Below are positions 36,000 to 46,369 of a DNA stretch of 64,000 nt, piece by piece. A model generated the notes under the pieces. That model did no database searches. It had not been told where the DNA came from and was given only the letters and a program-made list of their open reading frames with translations. How positions within the stretch are numbered: the stretch's first letter is position 1; every line of letters begins with the position of its first letter. Source of the stretch: Polytrichum commune. Its lineage: Eukaryota > Streptophyta > Polytrichopsida > Polytrichales > Polytrichaceae. The translations under genes and the position numbers were made by a program. The stretch spans positions 25,050,001-25,114,000 of the forward strand of contig OX485804.1 in the NCBI GenBank assembly GCA_950295325.1. Reading direction: 5' to 3'.

Positions 36000-36880
36000 C
36001 TCATAACACTATTAAGCAATGTGCTTTCGTTCATGTGGGCCTTGAGAATATCACCATGGGATGCTCCAACCTAGTGCATATTCAGACTTAGTCTCCGGGC
36101 CAACTAACTTAAAGTTGGTGTACATTGTAACACTCACTAAGGGCCACTTTAGACGGAAGGCCCAACAAAAAGTTGATCCATAATTCGAAATCCCATTGGT
36201 GGAGACCAATTCTTGGCCCAACTTCCCTTTAGACAAAGGTTCGAGGTTGAAAAAGGCAAACGCCTACTTGGCACTCAGTCACACCCAAATTGGGACTTGG
36301 TTTCATAACACCTACTTACTAAGGGGGTAGTAGTGAAAACATGTCCGCTCTAGGTTGGTTGATTTTCCATCCCGATTTAAGTTTTACTAGGCTAATTAAG
36401 GGGTTATGACCCCGATTTAGAGGTTATATTGGTCCACAAATAGATGCACGTGGTGTGTACAATAAAATCAATGTTGTCACCATCCTCCCTCCCACGGTTG
36501 GCCGTCCCTCTTAGTAAATGTTGTGGGCTTGCTTAGAAAAATATGCAGCCAAACAACCCCACCAAAAATTTTGGGTATCACCAAGATTTATGTTTCATCG
36601 AAGGTGATCCATGCAGTGGATTGTTGGATCATTCTTTTTCTTACTCCAAGGCTTCTATATGGAGTGTCCTGCAATATTACACTACATTGTCTATGGCATT
36701 CAATTTTACTTACTATTTGAAGTTACACAATGCTACAGTTTTTTGGTATAGATATCAAATATTACTAGCAAAGGTTGAATAAGTTGTCTAGACACTATAG
36801 AACATCAACGTCTTTGCTTGGTCAAGAAATCCATCTCAAGTGAAAAAGTTATAGCACATGTAACTTTTGAATACTAAGTG
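36000..36880. other. Intergenic, nothing recognised
   Basis: No protein-like frame or shared repeat beyond a short GGGCCACTTTAGAC near 36142, which may be a decayed GGGCCACTTC terminus. Confidence 0.4.
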
Positions 36881-37237
36881 ACACTAAAAACCATAAACAA
36901 TGCTAATTTTAAACTGCTTGTGTAGTGTCACTAACACTAAATGTAAACTTGACATTATTGTCATTCTTTGTAAAAAAATTATTGGGCATTATAGGTTGAC
37001 AATGTTGCAATTATTGTCACTTGTTAAGTGTTTTTTCATCCAAATTTCAATCTTCCATGACAACATTACAATACAAAATTGTTAGAATGCAAAATACACC
37101 AGAATTTGATTCAATAATGAACATGGATGTCATCCACATTTCAGTCATCCATGACAATACTTGTAAACTTACTCATACAAAATGTCATTAGAAAATTTAC
37201 CATAGTGACATAAAATATCATATGACACTCAAATTTG
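36881..37237 (+). mobile_element. Degenerate palindromic-end MITE, family X
   Basis: The interior matches 6003-6373 and 52534-52923 in order: TTTTAAACTGCTTGTGTAGTGTCACTAACACTAAATGTAAAC, TTGTCATTCTTTGTA, CATCCAAATTTCAATCTTCCATGACA, ATCATATGACACT. Both palindromic ends have decayed, so the boundaries are approximate. Confidence 0.6.
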
Positions 37238-37735
37238 TTCTCTTGCTTGATTATGCTTCATGTACACTATTGGGAGCTGAATTTTTAAAATTACGTCTTT
37301 CTAATTTTCAACCCTAAACAAAATGAAACGTGATGATCTTGAAGTTAAGCAGCACCACTCCATGTCGTGTTGGCTCCACAATGAACTTGCACTCTTGTAG
37401 GTGAAGTTTGGTAATGACATGTGGGAGGGAAGCTAAGACGTGAACAATGAATGGTGTGCAATGAGTTATGAGCGGTGATATGTGAGCAATGATCCCAATT
37501 TTAGTAATTGTGCATGGCTTTAGGCTATATGCTCTAAATTTGTAAATTGTTTTTATTCTAATAAGTCAATAATAAGGTACTAATACTTTAAAAGCACAAG
37601 TACAAAGGGGGGCTATTACCATGGATACTTTAAAAAACCATCAATCCGTTGTTGATTTTTATCATAACAAACCACATCAATACAAGTCACTTACTAGCAT
37701 TCTCGAACTTTCAGTTGAACACAACACCTGGAACA

Positions 37736-40565
37736 TTACTCACAATGTACAACAATATCAAGTTCAAGCAGTCGCATAATCTTGTTGTTGGTAAACGTTG
37801 GAGCGTGAATGAACTTCTCGCTGTCATAGTCCACCTTGCACAAAAATCCAAACACAAGAATAAGAATGCTTGTTGTACATCCATCTTTTTTTTTCCCTCC
37901 AAAGATTGAGATGACATTTTCTTGAAATCCGAGCAAGTGCAATGTGGAATGTCACTAATTGTCACATAGTATGCAATGTCCTCCTTGGGGACGATGTTGA
38001 TTAACACTCCAAACCTTGGATATGGAATGACAAAGATTCCAACGACATTATAATTGTCCATGAGTCCAACGCTCTCCCATTTGTTTTTGTGATCTGCCAT
38101 TAGTGTTGTCGAATTGCGACACATTATCTTCCCAAACCTAGAAGTTGGGCGGATGTTTGGATTGGTAACACATGGAAACGCGACCAATGGATAGGGAGGG
38201 TCAATTTCGTTGAAAGCCTACAACGAGGTGAAAGTGCCTCCCTTTGTTGTAGTTCAGATCCAACATCCTTGAATGCCAACATCTCTACCCTCGAAAGATT
38301 GCTACCAATCTTTACCGGCCATGTGCTAGGTACTATAGGCTAGTCCATCGCATATCTCTTCTTGTTGTCACTCATACAATGCGTGATGTCGTCAAGGCAA
38401 ACCCAAAACTCATGCTCCACATCGTTGGTGGAGCGGTGCTCCTCTTCAAACCCTTGTACGTGGGAGTTGGGGTGCAATGTTTGCCAATTCCCACTTTGTC
38501 CATGCCATCCACAAATAGGCCATACACACTTGGAATTTCCAATGCCATACGGTGCAATAATATGTCATTGTCAAATGAAAGTGGTAAATGCTTGAAACCT
38601 TGAAGCTCGATGGTGTAAAAATCAACAATGGCAAGATCATATTGAGACCTCTTCCTGGACTTGGTTAGTTTCAAAGCTTCGACAAGAGGACAAAAGAAGG
38701 TGGAGAGGTGGACGTTGAGATTCTAAGGTTTTTTTTATCAACGTCTATTTGGAAGATGTAGGAGTTCCACTTCTAAATGGAAAAAATAGCATGTCCAAAA
38801 TATCAACTGCTGGATAAATATCGTCATCTGAATCATATTACTAAAGAATGCCAACTAAAGCATGCTCTAACTTCCTTGTGGCAACATTTAGATTTTGACT
38901 GTCAACACACCATATTGGTTTGTTAAAATGACAAGAGAAACTTGCATTTGGGAATTTGAAAGACTCACAACCCTTAGTTATGCCGGACCCAAATTCCATA
39001 CATGACTATCCTCACTCTTGATCTTTTGCATCCAGATTGTTTATGAGATGTCTCCATCCATATTGTACATCTCTTGCTTGACATACATGGTTCCAACTCG
39101 AAGATTGAACACCGTTACTCGTGCATGACCAAGATATTTTGGGAATGCACATAGAAATTAATAAGCCCAAATCCCCTTTATATGTAGGAATTTAAAACTA
39201 GCAAATGAAATACACACATTGCAATAGGGATCAAATTGTATCATATGCAAGGAATGAAATAAATGGTGGAAAACCACAAATTATGATTATGTCCACCAAT
39301 CATTGTTTTTGTGGAACCAAAAACAAATACATTGCACATAAAATAAAAAATTCATGGCTCTAAAACATTATCCCTACTGCCTCTCCAAGGAACCACTCCA
39401 CTCATAAGTTGAGTACACCGTTGGGTAAGTTAAAAAAAACATTAGTGTCCTCAATATCTCAAGTTGATGCAACATTGGGTTTTTAAAAGTCAAATTGCAA
39501 TGAAGACATCTTATTGTGCACAAACATAATGGCATGGAAATGCGTGGTCTGGAGGCCGAAAACGCTAGAACCATCAATGATCATAAATAAATAAAATAAT
39601 ACAAATCAACCCAATATTGAAACCAAACAAATTTCAATTCAAAAACTTATTGGTGTAAGACCCATCAATGTTTGAACACAATGGCATATCATTAATGCCC
39701 CACTAGTCCTTCACAATTGTAAATTCACAAGCAACGACGTAGTTATTATATCCTCTCTAATAACTTTAATTTTGAGTGCCAAGCAAGAGTTACCCTCTCA
39801 AAGCAACAAGGTGTCAACCACTACATCAATGAGCATGGATAGAAGCACTTGAAACACATGTAGTTGTAGACACCATAAGCAAGAAACAATTGTTAGCACA
39901 ATCAAGAATGAAAACATAAAACTTACGACCATAAAATAACTCTTACTTGTAAATGTATAAGCATCAAGAACAACATTTCCCTTAGTCAACACTTCGATTA
40001 GGAATTGCAGAGAATCATGGTCTTTCTCACACGGTTCTCTTCATAAACCTTCACCGTACACGAGTTTTGTCTGTATCTTTAATTAAGAAGATATCCACGA
40101 ACTCCACCTCTGCCGCATAAAGACCACTTGATTCGTTGAAAACAAATTGTGGGCAAGGCTCCACACAAAAAACATCATGATTTTAAAATAATGAATCTAT
40201 AAGCAATATAATCATTCTAGTAATTATGAACAACAATAAACAACAATTGGCTTTTTTATTTTTTATTTTTTCTCCCCGTACCATAAGTGTCATAATCATA
40301 GGAAAGCTTAAAGACAACTTGTTAACTGCCCACCAATGCTTTGCTAACAAAAATTCATATGACGCAACATATGTCCTCACATCTTCTCTAATTGTTTTAG
40401 CCTTTGGAATAAACAAAAGCAAGGAACTTCATATGTGAGAGAACCATCAACAAATTCAAAAAATGGCTCGATCTCCTTAGGGTTGTATTCACTCCATGAT
40501 GGAATTAAATTTGGAGATGAAACATTTGGAACTAGCAGACCTTTAGTAAGTTTGCAATCATCAAA
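37736..40565 (-). pseudogene. Decayed multi-exon gene with a SWIM-like zinc-finger segment
   Basis: Exon-like pieces lie in order on the minus strand. About 40565-40282 reads LIPSWSEYNPKEIEPFFEF to TVASYEFLLAK-type sequence and a GTACGG donor. About 40160-40065 reads PQFVFNESSGLYAAEVEFVD. About 40010-39950 reads SLQFLIEVLTKGNVVLDAY. About 39140-38985 (HARVTVFNLRVGTMYVKQE) has an internal stop. About 38730-38372 reads KSRKRSQYDLAIVDFYTIEL. About 38217-37736 begins after TTGTAG and reads AFNEIDPPYPLVAFPCV. The last piece has YYVTISDIPHCTCSDFKKM, the CxC half of a SWIM motif. The expected C-x-H half (NKH) is out of frame after an A-run, with the Cys replaced. Frame changes and stops mark it as dead. 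A transposon-domesticated or transposon-borne origin is possible; the function of an intact member is unknown. Confidence 0.5.
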
Positions 40566-40572
40566 TGAAATC

Positions 40573-41312
40573 CATCAATTTCGCAAACGTCACTGGCATA
40601 AAACTAAGGCACAAAAAGAGGCGGCTTTCATTTGGTCGGTCATCCATAAGGCGGTTGTGGTTAATGAATGGCGTGGTGAAATCTCAATGGAGATTGACAA
40701 GAGTTGCCCTCATTGTGGTCCCCGGTCAATGGACTCCGTTGAACATAGGTTCTACAGCTGTCCACTCGCTCAACACGGGTGGCGATACGTTGATGACATC
40801 ATTTGACAACTCTTTGCCAATAACAAGAACCCCAGCCCACGGAAAGTCTTCTCTATGATGCAATGTTTTTTTGATCAATCATTGTGCAAAACACTTAAAC
40901 GGTTTAGCCACATTTGGTTATTTCTTAGAAGTGGATTTCCTTGAATTATCTGGCGCCAACGGAATTATATGATTTTCAACAATGTGCACTGGCCCATTGA
41001 GAAAACACATCAAGTCATTTGGGACGCTTTGTAGGATTACGGTAGGATTGAGTGGAAACGGGTGCTAAAGGATTTTGAAGAGGCTTCGGATGTGGCCTAC
41101 CAAGATGTCCTTAATGAATTTGACCCTAGGTAGGGGTCAAAAACCTTATTGTGACTCAAAGTAACTTAGTTGTCACTTGAATGGATAGACCGCAGATGAG
41201 CATCATTTCTCGATTTCCACTCGGGCTACACTAGCTTGCCTGGGTTGGTTGTATTTTGGATTACCTTTGCAATTATTTTTTCAATTTGTGCCAAAAAAAA
41301 AACAAAAAATTG
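40573..41312 (+). mobile_element. 5'-truncated LINE remnant: zinc-binding RT C-terminus plus poly(A) tail
   Basis: The translation near 40590-40800 (RHWHKTKAQKEAAFIWSV, then CPHCGPRSMDSVEHRFYSCP) is the zinc-binding domain that follows reverse transcriptase in plant L1-type LINEs, with CxxC and HxxxxC spacing. The frame continues to about 41133 (FEEASDVAYQDVLNEFDPR) but is broken by stops near 40804, 40944 and 41031. A 3' untranslated part ends in an A-rich tail at 41296-41312. It is inserted next to, and opposite in strand from, the decayed SWIM-like gene. No target-site duplication was identified. Confidence 0.75.
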
Positions 41313-43690
41313 CAAACATTGGATGAACTCAAGTTTGCACGCTTTACCAACCTTGACAAGTAACGACATGTATTAAAGCTTTGAAATAATCACATTTTTA
41401 TATGGAAATTTAAAAATATATATTGGAGCATATTTAAATTGTAGTTTCCCACACATTTAGAAAAGAATCCAAAGCGGAAACCAATGCCATATTTTTCATC
41501 GCACCATTCTCCAACATGTTGGAAATGGAGGCATTTCCTTCCATAATTTTTTTTTAAAATCATTTAAAAAAAAACCTTGGGATGGTCTAGGCGTCAAGGC
41601 AATGTCATCAAGGTGCAAAACATTCTTGCCCTCATTCGGTTGGGTTATATTGGGAGGAGGTGGTGGGGAAAGAGTTGGACATATTGTAGGAGGTGTAGAT
41701 GTTGTTGATGTAGCATCCGTTTTCGTCTTCCATTTATCATCTCGCCCAATTGGTTTAGTCTCGTCTCAGGATTTCTCTTCTATATGTTGTGGTGGCACCA
41801 CCGAGAGAGTTTAAGAGCTTCCTCCTCGAATGAATGGAAGTTTGTTGGACACTCAATAAACCATGGGTAGAAAACCAACGATTCGTGAGTCCACAACATC
41901 AACTCCAAAGGCACAATTTATGAAAAGGTTACTTAATAATTGAGTATGGCATCACATGAATTAAATGAATATGATATCACAAAGTGTTGGATTTGAGACA
42001 AATTTGCAGATCACATATCTCATAGTTGATATCTCTATTGGACAACTCCATAGAATTGTGGATTTTGTTTAAAAGATGTCTCCCCATACCAACGGAATAA
42101 AAAGATGTGGCCTACAAGAGTCAACACTTTCTCTCAGCATAGTCTGCGCACTTGAAGACGTTCTCTTAATTCACCACACCTACGTTAAAGATTATGACAT
42201 CAAACTCTTTGACAACAACCTCTTCCAATTAGTATTTTAATTTCTTTATTAAAGAAACTAATATAAAAACATTCACCCAACCAAAATGAAGTCTAGAATC
42301 ATGAATTAAACATATATGTTTAAATATGTGAAGTCAATCATATTACTTGTGCCCAAAATGATGCTTTCACCAACCCAACATTAAGTTCAACAACCTTAAA
42401 GTCAACTTGTAAAATCCGCAAAGACTCACGTGACATCAAAGAAAACTTTTAACACCTTAATATTTGATTTTGTTTTTTTGTATTCACCGTCCATAGGAGT
42501 ACCGGTAGTTGCGACGTATTACAAAGTCACCAAGGTCATCTTATGTTTGAAAGTGAAATTCTTGCATTAATATGCAAAAACATAAAATTAAATAAAAATC
42601 ATTGAATACCAAAAATTCTCATTGAACACAACAAACACAAATTGAAAATCAAATCCATGGATAATCGGAAAATGTTATGAATAACATGATGTGAAGGACA
42701 AGCTCTACCATACTTAGCAACTGGCATTTGTTTCATCCTGCATTGGACGTGCATGGACAACACAATGTTGTGGACGGAAAAAACTTATGTTGGGCGAAGG
42801 TGATGACGTCAACAAATTTAATCTTGGGTTTGGACAACTACTAACATTGTCATATTACCCCCTGGAAAGTTTGTAGGGGTTCATTTCGAATCCGCCCTAT
42901 ATCAGTTCCAAAGGAATTTATCACTAGAATTTGAGGTGTTATTCTTTATGGAACATAATTTTTTATAAATAACATTCTTGTATTTGAGTTATAAAAATAA
43001 CTTGGCATGCCGTTGAATCTACAGTATAATTTACAAGGTTTAAAAAATATGCTTTACAGAAGTTATTACCAACCCGTTTATTATCTAGCAATTAAGCCAT
43101 TTCATGAGTATGAACACGTTTCTTTTTCTTTTCTTTTTTCTCTCAATAACCCCGTTTCAAAGGGGTGCTAACATATAAGCTTCAAGTTGTAAAATACCAA
43201 TTTCTTCTTGTTTTGAAAGACAATTGAATTTTGTTTTATGTAAGACAACATAGAAAATTACCATAACGATTTCTTACTTGAAATTTGTCTTAAATTTCAC
43301 ATATTGACCATTACAAAAAGGATTATTTTTTTCATATGTCAAGGATTAAAGGGGGAAAACATATTCTTCCATATGAACTATGTTTGAAAAACTTGAAATA
43401 AAGATATGTGTGTTTTGCAAGTGCTAAATGGACGAAGCAAATTCCCGGTCCAATCCAACGCCCATAATTTGTCCATCGTGTTGGAAGTGCCCACAAAAAT
43501 ATAAGGAGAGACCAAGAACAAGAAGAAGGGTTTGTTGGTGGCATGCGGTTGGCGAGAAGGAGGTCAGTTACGCAAGCAAAGGGGGTTGGTGACTTGGAAT
43601 TAAAGCACACGGTACTTACTAAGTTATGGTAGATAACAACCCGTCAATAATAATACATCTCTACCCCAAGGCTTGGCTTTGTTAGGAGGA
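41313..43690. other. Intergenic, nothing recognised
   Basis: AT-rich. The minus-strand frame at 43332-43610 and the plus-strand frame at 41602-41814 have no domain motif and no flanking exon evidence. Confidence 0.45.
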
Positions 43691-43702
43691 CGGGAACACA
43701 TA

Positions 43703-44204
43703 GGGCCACTTCACACACAAGCCAAGAGCCGTGACCATGAATATGTGAGAGCCCACAAGAAAGTGTCCAAAGGCCGTCCCAACACACCTCAAAAATAATG
43801 TAGTGTGGTCATGGGCCCTCAAGTGTAGGGTGAAGTCATATGTGACCGGGCCCTCAACCAAATGCTATTTCAATGAAGTTCTCTTCATGCATGTCTTCAC
43901 ACGTGATAAAATAGAATAAACCAATCGTTGTGAGCGTTCGGAGTGCCATGGTCTCCTAGTGGTTTTGTGTTAGGCCTACCTCCAAGAGGTGGTTTTTGAA
44001 AATAATCCAAGTGAACATGAAACATGATCCATTCGATGCCATGTAGGAATCCGTGTAGAGTTTAAATCCATCTTGCATTCACATACTCCGTTGGTCTCTC
44101 GAGCATAGTGTGAAGCGAACTTGGACCGGCTCCGCCTTTTCCAATAATGAGAGTGCGTGAAGTGTATTGGTCACGGGCTTTCAGTCTCGTGTGTGAAGTG
44201 GCCC
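43703..44204 (+). mobile_element. GGGCCACTTCACACAC-ended element, copy 4 (PIF/Harbinger-like MITE)
   Basis: The termini GGGCCACTTCACACACAAGCC and CTCGTGTGTGAAGTGGCCC are inverted repeats. The 502-bp element is flanked by ATA at 43700-43702 and ATA at 44205-44207. It is collinear with 14515-15016 and has the best-preserved ends in the window. No coding. Confidence 0.9.
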
Positions 44205-44264
44205 ATACTACGGTATAGGCAAGGATCTACTATTTTGCCTTAGGTCAGCATGAACAACATTTTC

Positions 44265-44392
44265 CTTTTATTTTGTTTGGAACACATGGCATCCTAGCTA
44301 GGTTTTCTGTCAAGTACAAAGAAGATTTCATAGTTGGGAATCGAACTATCAACCTCTCCATTCGGTTTTAGGCGCCTCTCCACTATCATCCA
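44265..44392 (-). mobile_element. Second tRNA-derived SINE head
   Basis: On the minus strand from 44392, an A box TAGTGGAGAGG (44385-44375) matches TRGYNNARNNG exactly. A B box GTTCGATTCCC (44346-44336) matches GWTCRANNC exactly, 28 bases later. There is no 3' acceptor-stem partner for the GGATGAT start, so this is not a functional tRNA gene. It differs from the SINE at 950-1321. The 3' limit is a guess. Confidence 0.6.
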
Positions 44393-44539
44393 ATAGTTTA
44401 GGGTCATCTAAGATATGCATGGACAACATTATTTTTATGGAGAAGGAATTGAGATGAAATTGTCACCAAGCTTCCGTTGTGGCTCCTCCATGTTCAAGGT
44501 GGGCCCCGCCCATCCCATTACCTAACAATGAACGGAGAG

Positions 44540-44836
44540 TTGACCACTAAATACAAACACATACACTAAATATCAATGGTCCTATGAAAGTATGTAACAT
44601 TGAATGTAAACTCGAACATTAAATATCAACTATGGTAATATGTGGAAGTTATATGTTTGAATTTAGTGTTAGTAAGGATGTGAAAAAAGGATATAATAAA
44701 GAGGTAGCAATAGGGAAGGTAGCGACACATTTATGTATAACACTAATTATCAAGGAATTGAAAGTTAGTGTTGAGCAGAGTACAGTAGGATGGTAACAAC
44801 ACTAAATATAATCAAACACTAAATATCCCATTTAGT
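44540..44836 (-). mobile_element. Palindromic-end MITE, family Z, copy inverted relative to 50219
   Basis: Several CACTAAATA motifs and the interior (TCAACTATGGTAATATGTGGAAGTTA, ATTTAGTGTTAGTAAGGATGTG, GTTAGTGTTGAGCAGAGTACAGTAGGATGGTAACAACA) match the reverse complement of 50219-50547. The right end AATATCCCATTTAGTGTAG is intact; the left end is shortened. Confidence 0.7.
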
Positions 44837-44847
44837 GTAGTTAAAGA

Positions 44848-45000
44848 TGAGCCGGTTGTGTTAGAGAATTAACTAGTTGAAGTTCAAGACCTTGGGAAAG
44901 TTACTTATCATTTTAGACGAATTTGTGGAATATACCTTGAATTACGAAAGAAAAACCGAAAGACCACAACATTCTTTCCAAGCACTAATCGGTTTACAAA
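44848..45000 (+). repeat. Dispersed ACCGGTTGA-type repeat, copy 3 (diverged)
   Basis: Keeps GAGAATTAACTAGTTGAAGTTCAAGAC, TTTTAGACGAATTTGTGGAATATACCT and GAAAAACCGAAAGACC in the order of 5763-5990 and 6525-6735. Like copies 1 and 2 it lies near a CACTAAATAT-type MITE (ends at 44836). Confidence 0.5.
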
Positions 45001-46350
45001 ATCGAGAACGTTTGATTCCCGTAATCGATAATTTTGGTGCCTAAATATGCTTGCAATCCAAACATAGTTGTCAACTCAACCAACCTACATTTGGATTTTG
45101 ACCATGACATGTCATCATTGCACACAATTTGATATTTTGTTGCACGGAAATATGTTGGTCTCAGCTGCAAAATCGGGGTGGTGGTTGGGAATGGGTCGGG
45201 CACCTTATTTTTGTAGCACCACATGCAATTATAAAACGCAAGATAAACATATCTCAAATAGATGTGTTTGGCTTTGCAATGCATCCACTTCTCGTAGGGT
45301 ACGAAACCCAAAATAAGTGTATGAAATGTCAAAGCCAAATCGTGCCCATAACCATTTCCACATAATATTTGGAGCTCATATGTATATGATACTCAATATC
45401 ATGGTAAATATTTATTTCTCATTGAATGATTATATACACTCCCTCCCTTCCCACATTATGTTGAACATCGAGCCTAAAACAACTACCAAGTTTTGAGAAC
45501 ATTGTCCCCTCTCTTTGACCCCTACATGTCTAAGATATCATAATCAACCAAAGACAAGAGTGTTTTTTTTGTTTTTTTAAGTTTCTTTAGTTTCTTTAGT
45601 TTTGGATGAATTACTTCTATCCAAATGCATTATTTTCCTAGTATGATGTGGGTTCTAAGATTTGAGATGTGTGCAATTTTATTTATTTATGATTTATTTG
45701 GGGGGAGAGTTAGCTTTGGTATCTAGCCTCTAGAATCCTCCAAAGTTCATAAGTTGAGATTTCTAGTGTACTTGCCCCCCCCCCCCCCCATTTTGTTGAT
45801 ACGGGGGATTAAAGGTGTTAAATGTTGGGGACCATGTCTTATTCTACTTTTGGAATTTATGTATTGGATACTTTTCTTTTTCTTTTCAAAGATTTTATGC
45901 CACATCAACCATTGGGATGTGATTCAACAATGTCCAATTTGCACATTAAGAAATCCTCAAAAATTTAAACTACGACATTTGTCAAACCTATAAGTTGCAT
46001 TTCTAGTATTGTATTGGTGAACTCAACACACCCCAAAAAAAGAAATAGACGATTTTGATAAGAAAGCAAGGTGAAAAACAACCTCGTCACTTAAACCTCA
46101 AACATACCTAGCTAGCGATACTTGCACGATTGACAATTGTCAAGGTGTTCCTGCATGCTTCAAGAAATTTAAAAAAAGAAAAAAGAAGAAAAAAGAAGCT
46201 TTTAATACACTAACATGTGATGTCCGTTCACTGTCTCCCACCCATGGCCGTATGACCATGGGGTGCACAAGGGTGGCTTAGCACATGTTTCCATAAGTGG
46301 ACCAAGGGTTGGTGTTAGTCCATAGTGCTTATGTTGTAATGTGTTGTAGG
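45001..46350. other. Intergenic, nothing recognised
   Basis: Contains a 15-C tract at 45775-45789 and A/G-rich sequence at about 46170-46198. No protein-like frame. Confidence 0.45.
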
Positions 46351-46369
46351 TATGGGTATTTATGTTAGT

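Noticed and set aside
44330-44392. Possible tRNA gene (minus strand)
   Set aside because: Promoter boxes are perfect but no complementary 3' acceptor arm follows the B box.
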